A stretch of 62,000 bases of DNA from Branchiostoma floridae (GCF_000003815.2 NC_049988.1:2351662-2413661), one strand, 5' to 3'. Positions 45,701-58,870 are shown, numbered from the stretch's first letter. Notes: generated by a model from the sequence alone, not told the origin. A program made the numbers and translations.

Positions 45701-47282
45701 ACACCGTACCAATACTATTATCACAGACCCTATCAACAGACAAAAAGAAGCATCACACGTAACACAAGCACTTAAGCAGTGTGGGTACCCATCTTGGGCT
45801 ATAAACAAAGCCGTGGTACCTAAATCCACTGCTCCCCGTGACCACAACCCGAACCCTGCCACACGACAGAACAACATAGGGTTGGTCGTCCTGCCCTACG
45901 GCTACGTTAATGCCAACGTCTCAGAAGGCCTCCGTATATGGTTTTCTCAGGCCACAATATACAAACCTGTCTTAGACTAACACAAACCCTATGACAGTCA
46001 CTGGTGGCACCAAAAGACAAAACAAAGAAAGAGCACAAGTGTGGCGTAATATACCACATCCCGTGCCGTGTCAGGCCAAGAATCATACATTGGGGAAACT
46101 GAGCGCTCGCTAAAGACTAGGTTTTTGGAGCACAGGAGACCGAGCTCGGACTCGTCAGAGGTGTCGCAGCACATGACATAAGAGACATAAGTTTGTTTAC
46201 TCATTTGCATACATTGTCTCATGTTATCATTTGGTTTTCTACACAAATCCATTATATTTATTCAAATCCATTCAGACTAACGTTAGGCACCTGCTAGTCA
46301 CATACCAGTGTGGTCTATCTACCAATTACCCTGCCTATGATCTTGCAGTTACCATTAACTAGGACGTACGCAGAACTATTATTAAAAGTCTCCATGACAG
46401 GAACGTACATCCTTTCAGCATGGCAAAAAACAATTTCCTTATTCTTATGGTCACCTCCTCTAGTCAGAATCCACTATCGCTATGGCAATGATATTTGTAC
46501 TGCTAGCCGTATCTTAAGAATCTGCATTATGTCTTTTTCCCCAGGACTATATCTTTGATACTGTATTTGTTATCGTATATTCAACTTAATGTGCAGAATG
46601 GCTTAACGTTAACAATTTAGAAACAAAACAAAGTAGACACTAAAACTGAAAAGTCAACAACAACAACAGCTAACCTGCCTTACTGGATGGAATAAAAAGA
46701 CTTTCCTTAGCTGCCTGTCTATCATTTTCGATCAAATTGCTAATTATTACCTTCAGTTTGTTTAGCAGTAGAGGCTTCAGCTTGGTCCACTTCATCACAG
46801 TGGCCAGTTGAATTTTGTTCGGGAGGGAGCGCTACTGGCCTCATAGTCTCATAGCCCGACCCTGTTTTCACAGAATAAATCTGTGACGAATTTCCTTGAT
46901 CTTTTTCTTGACTATCTGTGTGTCCAGCATGTCGTGAAGCTTCATTGTGTCCTGTTGTGTCTCCATAGAGCTGTGACGACGTCTCAGTAAATTTTCCTTT
47001 GATTTCAGTGCATTGTGAAGATTCATGGTCATCGGTCTTGTCTCCATAGAGATGTGACATAGTCTCAGACTCCTCTTGACCTGTGTCTTCATGTGGAACT
47101 GATTCCTTATGATCTGTCTTATCCCCGTACAGTACACGTGGTGACGTCAGTGCTTCATTCCTGGCCACTCCACCATAAACAGGGTTCGGGGGGAGGGGCA
47201 CTTCGGTAGGTACACGTACTAGCTCATAGTCCGTATCCTTATGCCGCACATCCCTAAGGTGTTTCCCGTATGGCGTCTGCAT
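18607..47282 (-). CDS. Type II membrane SUEL-lectin/discoidin receptor (partial model)
   Basis: Eight exons on the minus strand, 5' to 3': 47282-46751, 45552-45457, 27866-27762, 27380-27205, 21884-21654, 20560-20282, 19850-19690, 18762-18607. Junction phases agree from exon 1 to 5 (1,1,1,0) and from 6 to 8 (1,0). Exon 5 ends in phase 0 and exon 6 starts in phase 1, so an exon of 3n+1 bases between 20.6 and 21.6 kb is probably missing. The 3' end after exon 8 was not found; it may have been displaced by the 11.9 kb element or lie outside the window. There is no signal peptide. A tyrosine-rich cytoplasmic tail, one membrane span, a Ser/Thr stalk, a SUEL lectin domain and an F5/8C domain follow in order. 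By family, the ectodomain should bind galactose/rhamnose-type sugars or membrane lipids, and the tail should bind SH2 and PTB adaptors. Joining the tail exons to the ectodomain rests on phase and topology, not on transcripts. Confidence 0.65.
18816..19128 (+). other. Unassigned 99-codon frame in the exon 7-8 intron
   Basis: An open frame runs 18816-19115 (starting MIQENIYAQSHLVPTEEQF). It lies just upstream of a LINE 3' fragment on the same strand and could be part of that element. No domain was recognised. Confidence 0.25.
19129..19520 (+). mobile_element. LINE 3' fragment (reverse transcriptase C-terminal tail)
   Basis: A plus-strand frame reads VEDELRFSVDCPLYDSDRS, then FDYVSSKYPHFRNL. 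This resembles the Cys/His-containing tail (E-D-E-x-H-F...C-P-x-Y) at the end of Jockey/CR1-group LINE proteins. It is followed by a UTR ending GTGCAATAAAGG, a common LINE 3' end. It is truncated and stopped upstream. Confidence 0.6.
19690..19850 (-). CDS. Lectin receptor exon 7: discoidin domain, first half
   Basis: A 161-bp exon from TTCCCAG|CCTG to TTGCAG|GTGGGC, phase 1 to 0. It encodes ACSNPFGMASGAIPDESITA, then HVPYHGRFNGVAGSWAAKNN and IGEWLQ. This is the classic start of an F5/8 type C domain; the exon ends at EWLQ, and VDLG starts exon 8. Confidence 0.9.
19919..20000 (-). mobile_element. Penelope pLTR-like fragment with hammerhead-like core
   Basis: On the minus strand, CTGAGGAAGATATCCGATAG leads into TCATCGAAACGTCAGCAGGT and then CTGGTTGTGC. 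The GCACAACCAG end and the TAGTAGTTTT flank match the hairpin at 55618-55802. The core resembles a minimal hammerhead (CUGANGA, stem, GAAAC, GUC) with one unusual base in the first box. Confidence 0.45.
20282..20560 (-). CDS. Lectin receptor exon 6: SUEL-type lectin domain
   Basis: A 279-bp, phase 1-1 exon with acceptor TTGCAG|AAAC and donor CTCAG|GTTAGC. It encodes about 93 residues with SUEL (D-galactoside/L-rhamnose-binding) lectin hallmarks: an ACQGQTKLLTCPEGE start, ASYGR (the family's YGR motif), KACQGLQRC, GNPCYGT (the NPC/DPC position), and an FLRVTYRC end. The Cys spacing fits the family. A symmetric 1-1 exon is typical of shuffled extracellular domains. Confidence 0.9.
20933..21320 (-). 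mobile_element. LINE 3' fragment (reverse transcriptase C-terminal tail)
   Basis: A 125-codon minus-strand frame starts MVEDEVHFAVDCDMYINDRN and continues with FHHFRHMSSTDKF. It is the same tail motif as the plus-strand fragment at 19129, from a related element in the opposite orientation. It sits inside an intron of the lectin gene. Confidence 0.6.
21654..21884 (-). CDS. Lectin receptor exon 5: Ser/Thr/Val-rich stalk
   Basis: A 231-bp exon from AAATAG|CCT to TCAGAG|GTGAGT, 77 codons, phase 0 to 0. It is rich in Thr, Ser, Val and Pro (VTVVPQVTNVTAEVATVPSH, TTTLPVTTQAPS), as in O-glycosylated stalks. NIS and NVT sequons are present. It fits directly onto exon 4 in phase 0. Confidence 0.6.
22859..26951 (-). 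mobile_element. 5'-truncated LINE retrotransposon
   Basis: Minus-strand order: endonuclease part at 26995-26620 (GGGVSILIHQSFEF, GCIYRPPNTQ, YVFGDFN), then after a nested MITE the endonuclease end at 25701-25516 (ITNRSASLIDNI, SDHLPVFV), a linker, and the reverse transcriptase at 24540-24064. The RT shows FLDLSKAIDTVDHN, GVPQGSILGP and the catalytic FADD. The motifs fit the Jockey/CR1/L2 group. GAATTG flanks both ends (22853-22858 and 26952-26957) as a target duplication. The 5' end falls inside the endonuclease, so the copy is truncated. Frames are broken, and the 3' end carries AATAAAATCAATCAG rather than a poly-A tail. Confidence 0.85.
25737..26678. mobile_element. piggyBac-like MITE, 942 bp, inside the LINE
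   Basis: TTAA lies directly outside both ends (25733-25736 and 26679-26682). The termini are CCCTATTCAGAC and its inverse GTCTGAATAGGG. A TTAA duplication plus a CCCT start is diagnostic of piggyBac-type elements. Subterminal G/C homopolymers and GGCTTTTGAGGCC words are also inverted, extending the TIR to about 100 bp with gaps. There is no transposase, so it is non-autonomous. It splits the LINE endonuclease right after the GDFN motif. Confidence 0.88.
27205..27380 (-). CDS. Lectin receptor exon 4: transmembrane segment
   Basis: A 176-bp exon from ACACAG|AC to CCG|GTCAGT, phase 1 to 0. It encodes a Cys/Thr-rich juxtamembrane part (SCRTTFSCSCIIR) and then about 24 hydrophobic residues (VTAITVTVAALFGVGAIVAM...). 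The basic residue before the span and the lack of a signal peptide support an N-in, C-out type II topology. The cysteines just before the span could be palmitoylated. Confidence 0.65.
27762..27866 (-). CDS. Lectin receptor exon 3: YENI motif exon
   Basis: A 105-bp exon between TTTCAG and GTACATTAA, phase 1 to 1. It encodes an acidic DDTDDNVDPDDN stretch, then VYENIKSSHRQQQPEDGG. It shares phase, YEN motif, GG ending and donor context with exon 2, so either exon could be skipped without a frameshift. Confidence 0.62.
27968..28051. repeat. Left copy of an 84-bp direct repeat flanking the foldback
   Basis: TACGCAGTCTGATACATTGT through GTTAGAAGCAATT is repeated in the same orientation at 45102-45185, apparently without mismatch. 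It lies 85 bp outside the left arm tip. Confidence 0.93.
28155..28920. repeat. 28-bp hairpin tandem array, about 26 copies (left)
   Basis: The unit is CAGCGCGGCTAAAAGCCGCC followed by GGTGCCTT. Its core GCGGCTAAAAGCCGC is a perfect 5-bp-or-more stem with an AAAA-type loop. Variants swap GGC/GGT and GCC/GCTA. The array sits next to the arm tip and is inverted at the other tip. Confidence 0.95.
31796..32522. mobile_element. Harbinger-like MITE, 727 bp
   Basis: The termini are GGCCCGATTTACACTTGT and its near-inverse ACAAGTGTAAATCGTGCC. TTA flanks both ends (31793-31795 and 32523-32525). A TWA duplication and a GGC start fit PIF/Harbinger elements. The interior has repeated GTAGTCTACTACAGTAG palindromes. 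The corresponding place in the right arm (about 40865-40880) lacks it, giving a near-empty site. Confidence 0.75.
33160..33262 (-). mobile_element. SINE fragment related to 58471-58870
   Basis: GACGGGGTTATACCGCCCCT and CGGGGTGACATACCC match the inverse of the SINE body at about 58680-58720. The following GTTCGGGTGAATGAT matches the inverse of 58645-58665. Confidence 0.6.
33958..34164. mobile_element. Palindromic MITE, AAGCAGAGGTT family
   Basis: The ends are TACTCTCAAAGCAAAGGTTA and TAACCTCTGTTTGAAGATTA. The interior has inverted CTTTCTATTTTGTATTGTAT arms around a TTTGACA-rich centre, shared with the copy at 37258. The flanking GAGGAG words may be a decayed target duplication. Confidence 0.65.
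34651..34741. mobile_element. 91-bp near-perfect palindromic MITE
   Basis: TACTCTCCAAGCAGAGGTTG...GTAGT is mirrored by ACTAC...CAACCTCTGCTTGGAGAGTA around a TATTTTTTCCG loop. It is flanked by AGGAAAGC and AGGGAAGC, an 8-bp duplication with one difference. The open frames over it are a by-product. Confidence 0.85.
35944..36450. mobile_element. Harbinger-like MITE, 507 bp
   Basis: The ends are GGCCACAGCAAGTAAATT...TATGGATGACAT and the inverse ATGTCATCCATAAAATTTAC...TGCTGTGGCC. The flanks are TTG and TTA, a TWA-type duplication with one change. It shares the TATGGATGACAT subterminal word with 38342-39221. Confidence 0.68.
37258..37440. mobile_element. 183-bp palindromic MITE
   Basis: It starts GTACTCTTCAAGCAGAGGTT and ends AACCTCTGCTTGGAGAGTA, with CGGGCTTTCTATTTTGTATT arms inverted inside. 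It is flanked by GGATTCAA and GGGTTCAA (8 bp, one difference). Same subfamily as 33958-34164. Confidence 0.85.
37933..38152. mobile_element. 220-bp palindromic MITE
   Basis: Outer arms CTCCAAGCAGAGGTTGGGTA and TACCGAACCTCTGCTTGGAG enclose a different middle from the other copies. It is flanked by ACAAGCAA and ACAAGCGA (8 bp, one difference). Confidence 0.8.
38342..39221. mobile_element. Harbinger-like MITE, 880 bp
   Basis: The ends are GGCCATGTTGATTTGATTAT and the near-inverse ATAATCAAAGCAACATGGCC. TAA flanks both ends (38339-38341 and 39222-39224). Similar ends occur at 51655-51690 and 58290-58330, so the family is dispersed. Long frames inside (38452-38841, 38863-39324) show no transposase motifs. 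Confidence 0.78.
39240..39418. repeat. 90-bp unit repeated twice next to an insertion
   Basis: CCAAAGGCGTAGAAAGGCTG recurs 90 bp apart, each time followed by a GATTTC site. The second unit's GATTTC is where the 39419 element inserted. The first unit keeps the uninterrupted GATTTCACTCCTTGGAGAT, so it shows the empty site. Confidence 0.8.
39419..40794. mobile_element. 1.4 kb foldback element with 6-bp target duplication
   Basis: The arms (39419-39840 and 40380-40794) begin TACCGTGGCCGATATCAACA and are inverted copies. GATTTC lies directly outside both ends (39413-39418 and 40795-40800). Just inside each tip is a minisatellite of 21-bp units (CACACTTACTTTTCTGCTCAA). A second inverted pair, GTTACTTAGTACACCCCTAC, lies near the centre (40032 and 40180-40201). 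The repetitive Thr/Tyr/Phe-rich frames follow from the minisatellite. No transposase was found, and the superfamily is unclear. Confidence 0.85.
41619..41783. mobile_element. Palindromic MITE, about 165 bp
   Basis: CTCCAAGTAGATACTACGGT and AAGATAGTATC are mirrored by GGTACTATCTTATGCCATAG and GGATCTGCTTTGAG. A similar end is at 35274-35310 (GTCCAAGCAGATCCTATGGT). No convincing target duplication was seen. Confidence 0.6.
41788..42549. mobile_element. TIR MITE, 762 bp, in the right arm only
   Basis: The ends are GACCCCATTCACACTCA, which is doubled at the left end, and the inverse (...GTGAATGGGGTC, partly doubled) on the right, with GATTCGGATAAAAC inside. TAG flanks both ends (41785-41787 and 42550-42552). 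The left arm lacks it. Confidence 0.7.
44470..45075. repeat. 28-bp hairpin tandem array, about 21 copies (right)
   Basis: The inverse of the 28155-28920 array. It is shorter by about 160 bp, so the two arrays have changed copy number independently. Confidence 0.95.
45102..45185. repeat. Right copy of the 84-bp direct repeat
   Basis: Same orientation as 27968-28051. Here it overlaps the right arm tip by one base, while the left copy is 85 bp away from its tip. Confidence 0.93.
45457..45552 (-). CDS. Lectin receptor exon 2: YENV motif exon
   Basis: A 96-bp exon between TTTCAG and GTACATCC, phase 1 to 1. It encodes an NYNHPRAYPKEADTPD start and an AYENVDGG end. YENV fits the pYxN consensus for Grb2-type SH2 domains. 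The exon end resembles that of exon 3 (VYENI...EDGG), suggesting tandem exon duplication. The intron after it holds the 17 kb foldback structure. Confidence 0.62.
45650..46185 (+). mobile_element. Penelope-like element fragment (RT end and GIY-YIG)
   Basis: Plus-strand pieces in shifting frames read HKLSVARTLLHRTNTIITDP, QALKQCGYPSWAINKAV and NIGLVVLPYGYV. They are followed by CGVIYHIPC, HWGN and FLEHRRPSSDSSEVSQH. The second set matches the GIY-YIG endonuclease of Penelope-like retroelements (VIYHIPC...YIGET...EH). Frameshifts and stops show it is dead. It lies in the intron between lectin exons 1 and 2. Confidence 0.7.
46190..46740. other. Lectin intron 1, nothing further recognised
   Basis: AT-rich sequence between the Penelope fragment and the exon 1 donor. 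A CAACAACAACAG run is at about 46658. The 82-codon plus-strand frame at 46310 has no domain. Confidence 0.4.
46751..47282 (-). CDS. Lectin receptor exon 1: cytoplasmic tail with tyrosine repeats
   Basis: The first ATG (MQTPYGKHLRDVRHK...) is at 47282. The same start is preserved in two extra copies at 47953 and 48875, which supports it. About 177 codons end at CTGAAG|GTAATA in phase 1. The exon carries an NPVY motif (NPxY, a PTB-binding or endocytic signal). A loose repeat of about 28 residues is centred on LYGDKT: VLYGDKTDHKES, HLYGDKTDDHES, QLYGDTTGHNEA, QIYSVKTGSG. The segment is hydrophilic and acidic, with no membrane span, as expected of a cytoplasmic domain. Tyrosine phosphorylation is inferred from the motifs. 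Confidence 0.7.
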
Positions 47283-47952
47283 CTTTTCTCCCAAGCTATT
47301 TCTCGTTGGACTACAAGTTTTCGACTGTAATCTTTAGATATTGTGGCGACAGATAACAATGCCGTCAGGGAAAACCCTGTCAGCAACGTTGGCTAGAAAA
47401 GCAAGAGCGTCTCCCGGACCGATGTTGTTTTTCTACCACCACAGACTCATTTGAAATTGCTTATATAACATGAATCATAATGGGAAAGAACATTGCAGAA
47501 AACTCCGTAATGTCTTAGAGGGCAGTACGTACAGTGAGTTGGAAGGTTTGCAAAATCTGTTTGAACAAGAGAACAGTCGCCTATGCTGATTGATGAAAAT
47601 CAATTATGTAAGTTTGTGGAAGGTTGTTGAGAAAACTCTTCAAAGGGCTGGGACTGGCAGCATAGACGACTGATCTCTTGTTCAAAGAGATCTTGTATAC
47701 CTTTTAATCTCTTATAATTATTGTCTTTAAACGGAGTTTTCTACTATCTCATTATGATTCATGTTATAAGCACTTTTCAAATGAGTCTGTGCTTGCAGAA
47801 AAAAACAACGTCGGTCCGGGAGCCGGTCTTGTATTTCTGGTCCAGCGTTGCTAACAGGGTTTTCCATGACGGCATCGTAATTCGTCCTTTAACAAATTAA
47901 ATCTGTGGTAAACTTGTAGTCCAACGAAAATTCTAGTAATTTGGAGGAAACG
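47283..47952. repeat. Inverted duplication of the exon 1 upstream region
   Basis: Sequence upstream of the lectin start (47283-47530) is repeated inverted at about 47735-47952: ATAACATGAATCATAATGGG versus CTCATTATGATTCATGTTAT, then CCGGAGCC/GGTCCGGGAG, CAACGTTG words and AACTTGTAGTCCAACGA. The centre is near 47620 (AGAACAAG/CTTGTTC-type words). A head-to-head promoter palindrome results. No TATA box was identified. Confidence 0.8.
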
Positions 47953-48020
47953 ATGCAGATGATATACGAGAAACATTGGGAGATGTGCTGCATAACAACA
48001 CGGACTGTGAGCAACGACGT
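47953..48020 (+). pseudogene. Broken second copy of lectin exon 1
   Basis: ATGCAGATGATATACGAGAA, then CATTGGGAGATGTGCTGCAT and AACAACACGGACTGTGAG, match the start of the copy at 48875 with a frameshift after about nine codons. Similarity stops near 48020. Confidence 0.75.
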
Positions 48021-48655
48021 AGCTGACATTTGAGAAAAGCTTGTTTTGGATTTCGTGATGTCCCAATTATCTCACCATAAGCATATGGATAATGACACAT
48101 AAAAATATAAATATTGAAAAAGCTTTCATGTTGGGCAATCTTTCGAGTCATGTCTGTATTTTCCTAACAACATTTAGGGGCGAGAATGAGAATGGATTTT
48201 GAATTATGGTTTTAACGCAGGGATCCATGGACATCAAGACACAATGAGACATCTGGCTGGCAGTCCCTTGTTTTACCATTTGATTGACTAATTGGATTAA
48301 CATATTGGGGGTATCACCCGTGGTGACGTGAGGCAAGATTTTCATCCTTAACTACATATTCACACACCCTAAGCGATAAATGTGGTGGATTATTAAATGA
48401 TGCACTGACAGCCTAAATGTTTATAAAGTTCTAAAATAATCCGATTTTATTCCTCCTTGTGTCTTCCGGTATTTTACCCCTCCCTATTCTTTATTAATGT
48501 GTTTTCGACCACCTTTCTAATCTGTACTATGATTAATTTACAATATCAACAGGCTTCAGAGGGTCTTTATAGACGAATGAATCGGATTGATCTCATCATA
48601 AAAAGGGTCTTGGATACTTTCAGGTTGATTTGATTTTTCACTACATGAAATTTTC
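48021..48655. other. Spacer between duplicated exon 1 copies
   Basis: No element end or exon was recognised. Short minus-strand frames of 65-72 codons have no domain. Confidence 0.4.
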
Positions 48656-48659
48656 AACC

Positions 48660-49275
48660 ATGTTTTTTTAACATTATGCTTCATGTTATAAACAAATTCC
48701 AAATGAGTCTGTGCTGGTATAAAAACCACGTCGGTTCGGGAGCCGGTCTTGTTTTTCTGGTCCAACGTTGCTGACAGGCTTTTCCCTGCTTCGTTTTTTT
48801 GTCACATGAAGTTATCACAAATAGAAATTCCTGTGCAAAACTTGCAGTCCGGCGGAAAATAGTTTTGAGAAAATATGCAGACGGCATACGAGAAAAACCT
48901 TCGGGATGTGCGGCATAACGACGCGGACTGTGAGCTTGTACGTGTATCTACCGAGGTCTCTCCGAACTATGTTTATGATAGAAATGCTAAGATAACTAGA
49001 AATAAAGCACTAAAGTCACCACGTGTACTGTACAGTGACAAAACAGTTCATAGCAAATCCGTTCCAGCTGAAGACAATGGTCAAGATGAGTCTGAGACTA
49101 CGTCACATCTCTATGGAGACAAGATAGATCACCAGGAATCTTCACAACCTACTGGACTAAGAAATTGTGTATACAAAGATCAAGAAAAATCTACTGGAAC
49201 TTCGTCACATCTCTATGGAGACTAGATAGGCCACAAGGAATCTTCACAGCCTACTGCATTCATTTTCTTTGAAAG
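48660..49275 (+). pseudogene. Third copy of the lectin promoter and exon 1, truncated
   Basis: The upstream part (48670-48870) repeats the AAATGAGTCTGTGCTGG, GGGAGCCGGTCTTG and CAACGTTGCTGACAGG words of the other copies. From the ATG at 48875, 116 codons stay open: MQTAYEKNLRDVRHNDADCE, VLYSDKT, SHLYGDKIDHQES and a final SHLYGD. A TAG then replaces the lysine codon of LYGDK. Similarity runs on past the stop (IGHKESSQPTAF) and ends near 49270. The NPVY motif is altered to YVY. No donor or further exon follows. It could still be transcribed, but it lacks a membrane span. Confidence 0.75.
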
Positions 49276-49282
49276 TTTCGAT

Positions 49283-49540
49283 TTGAAATATTCCAGCGAG
49301 AACGCCTGCGCGCACCGTCGATGCCGTCGGGTGAAATTCCCGTCCGGGAACATTCGCTGCCGGTGGAGAGATTCCCATCTCAAGGACGTCCGGGAACCAG
49401 CGCTCTCCCGTGGAGAGATTCCTGTGGCGGGAACCCGCGCTTCCCCGTGGACAGTTTCCCGTACGGGAAATGCTTTGTCCCCTCTAGCATTTCCCGTACG
49501 GGAAACTGTCCAATTCCCGTGACTCTGCTTACATGGCTAG
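49283..49540. other. GC-rich segment with TTCCCGTACGGGAA palindromes
   Basis: An abrupt GC-rich block in AT-rich surroundings, with GGTGGAGAGATTCCC-type words repeated at about 49363 and 49410 and GGGAA/TTCCC words throughout. A hairpin at 49449-49511 has 26-bp arms: GGACAGTTTCCCGTACGGGA and its inverse. It may be an unknown palindromic element; nothing coding was recognised. Confidence 0.55.
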
Positions 49541-50215
49541 GGAACAGTATGGAGTAGCTTTACATCGAAACATGAGTGGTAGTTCTATATCGCCAGTGTC
49601 GCAAATGAACACCATAACGAGATATTCTAAAGAAAACAAACAGACAGAAAAAACATTGCTGCATTTCTGTACCTTCACCAATAAATGTATGTATTTGTAT
49701 TCTTTGACAATGTCAATAAAAATAATTCATTACACTGGATCAGCCTAGGCAGTTTGCGCTGGTAAAGACAGAATACAAATGATTTTTTCAACATATAAGA
49801 AAAATTTGCAATAAACTTGCTAGTAATGGATAGACCCGAGTGGTTAATAAGCTATGTCGTTTTTTTATTGAAGTAATTGGAGTAACTATTGCATTAGAAC
49901 ATAGCTATTGGTTAATTAAAAAAAAGCCTTTCCTCAGAAAATCTTAGAATAATATGTAGATGAATCCGTTTTTTAAAGTTCTTTCAAGAGTATTCTTTGA
50001 GTTTAACAGCAAAGTCGATTTGTTTCTAATGTCTTTAAACAGCCATTGTTATACACTCGTTCTCATTGAAATGTCGAAAATGGCATTTTTTTGGTCGAAA
50101 AATAGATCGGCTTTATTTTCAGTGAAAACTACCTGGTTGTTTAGGAAAATTCTTCTTTTAACATTAGCCAAAAAATGGCAACTTATTATTTTCGGTAATG
50201 CATTACAGGGCAGGT

Positions 50216-50600
50216 AACAAACGTTACCGGTAACGTTTGTTACAACAGTAAACTTAACCCTTTATCTTCAAAAGGATTAACATTATTGGCTACATCATTT
50301 AGGCATAAGCTGACGTCCCTATGGACATTTAAAACGTGGGCAGACAGAATGCTTAGAAAGCTTCAAACAATGGTAACGTTTGTTACAGTCATTTCTGTAC
50401 ATCATTTTGTAAGCAAGGTGGGATACAAATGGCAGTCAATGACCCTTTTTTTGTTTCTTTAAAACAACAGAAAAACTGTAAAGCGTCACAAAAACGGCCA
50501 TTTCTAGTCTTATACGTGGATAATATAACCGTGGCAAACATCGTACTCATGGTGTTAACGTTTGTTACAGAATCTGGCGACAGGCATAAACCTCCTCACA
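50216..50600. repeat. Dispersed TAACGTTTGTTACA words with a central palindrome
   Basis: TAACAAACGTTACCGGTAAC followed by GTTTGTTAC at 50216-50244 is a near-perfect palindrome. GTAACGTTTGTTACAGTC at about 50373 and TTAACGTTTGTTACAGAATC at about 50554 repeat its right arm. No coding sequence was seen. Confidence 0.6.
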
Positions 50601-50640
50601 CAGCCTCCAAGATCAGTGATAGTAGCGATCTGACGTGATC

Positions 50641-51165
50641 GGACAGAGGGCCTGGGTAGCTAGTTTCATCTGCCGAACAATCATTTTGGGAACTGCATTG
50701 TTAGAGTTTTGGCTACTACTTGAATTCTTCGTATCTTCTCAGGCGACAGCCATTTTTTAGGGGTTGAAATCCCACCCGAAGCTATAATAACCTTCAAAGC
50801 CATGAACCAATATGAATGTTGTGGTGCATCTTTTGTAAAACATTACAGGGGTTGTGGAAAAACAAAGGGACCTGTCATGCTGTCTATAATTTTCTCAATA
50901 TCAAGTCGTAAATTCAGGCGACAGCATTTCGACATTTAAATGAGAACGAGCCTATAGTCTGGTATCCAGCCGTATTATAACTTCCGCGTTACGGGAGCCA
51001 TAATATATATGCGAGGCAAATTCAGTAACAGACATTATTGTAAATACGTTGGTCTTATGTTTTAAAGCACTTTACGACAAGGTCATGTAACGACGTGTTA
51101 GTGTTAGTCTGTCCAGCCAAATTCTCCAACTCAAGCGGACATTTTCTACTGAAGTGTTGTGGTGT
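50641..51165. other. Region 3' of tryptophan dioxygenase
   Basis: It should hold the TDO2 3' UTR (minus strand). No AATAAA was found on the minus strand within about 900 bp of the stop; the first candidate is near 50112. TCTGGTATCCAGCCGTA at about 50957 is inverted at about 35480, a short dispersed repeat. Confidence 0.4.
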
Positions 51166-51169
51166 AAGT

Positions 51170-57683
<6,514 letters not shown>

Positions 57684-57689
57684 CTGTAA

Positions 57690-58470
57690 GATAGATATCC
57701 AGGTTAGAATTACATCATGGACAACGTAGTCATGCATGTAGATGAAAATGTTGTGACATATTTCAAGTAATCAAATGCATGTTTTGCATGACCCGGAACT
57801 CATTTGATTTGTGTTTCTATAAAGCCCTCCTTGTAAAGTCAGTACCATTTGATCTCCAGACCGCGTTACATATATATTAGATATTCAGATATTACATTAA
57901 GAATCAGTAAATAATAATTTGGGTTCATTATACTTTGTCACCATAAAAAAAAATCTAGAAATAATTGAAACGATTGGAAAATGAGCAGATTATATCGGCA
58001 GGCGTTTTAAAGCGCAAAGAGATACTCCATCAGACAGAATTCATAAGTTTTCACAGATTGTTAGGTCCAGTTTCAGGTCAGTACCTGGACCTGGACCTGA
58101 ACCTCTGGACCTGAATCGTACCTGTACTTGAATTTTCTGTACCACCCCAACCCATGATTGGACTCGGGGTCTTTGTACTGTAAAAATGGATTTTTTTCTC
58201 GTGATAAATCATATGACTTGTTATTTAGGGTTGTCTCGTGCCTCATGGCAAACATCCTGGGTGAAGGTCATCGTCTACCCATGATCCTGCATCCGTACTT
58301 TGATCATGTTTATTTGATTATACGAATGACAGAAAGTTGTCGACCACACTGTAAGTCGTAAAAAGCAGCTGTAAATTTAGCACTCATATGCCGTGAATCT
58401 TAAAAAAAAGAAAAATGAAAACTATCATCACAGAATTAAAACCGAAAATCAGAAAGTCAAAGAAAATATG
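57690..58470. other. Upstream of known TDO2 exons; 5' exon not found
   Basis: The missing first coding exon must end in phase 2, but no matching ATG-to-donor segment stood out here or further right. It holds a GGTCCAGGT-type repeat piece at 58070-58150 (see 16688-17148) and a GATTTGATTATA-like end at about 58315. Confidence 0.4.
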
Positions 58471-58870
58471 TGGGACCACGTAGCGCATTGGGACCGTGTT
58501 CGCCCCGTGACCGAGAGGTTGCGGGATCGAATCCGCCTGCCGTGTTACCGATCTTGTGCCCTTGGGAAAGGCACTTTACACGGCTTTCCTCACTATACTC
58601 AGGTGAAAATGAGTACCTAGCTTCGGCTCACGGTGATTTACATCATTCACCCGGACGGGAGACCTGGCGCATATGAAAGGGTATGTCACCCCGCAAGGGG
58701 CGGTATAACCCCGTCGTGTGTAAACATGTGCGAACATGTGCGATCACGTCGACCGATGATGTATGTTCGTCTCTATCTCTGTGGATCTGCCGCTACCAGC
58801 CAAAAGCTGCCTAGGTAGATCCGTGTAATGAGTTGTATCATTGGCAAATAAATAAATAAAAAAAATTAAA
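58471..58870 (+). mobile_element. tRNA-derived SINE, about 400 bp
   Basis: A tRNA-like head has an A-box-like TAGCGCATTGGGA at about 58481 and a B-box-like GGATCGAATCC at 58524, about 43 bp apart, as in pol III promoters. A conserved body follows (CATTCACCCGGACGGGAGAC, CACCCCGCAAGGGGCGGTAT), then an AAATAAATAAATAAA tail. A body fragment lies inverted at 33160-33262. The frames of 60-75 codons over it are not genes. Confidence 0.8.

Noticed and set aside
58393-58818. Three overlapping frames of 61-75 codons
   Set aside because: They lie within the tRNA-derived SINE.
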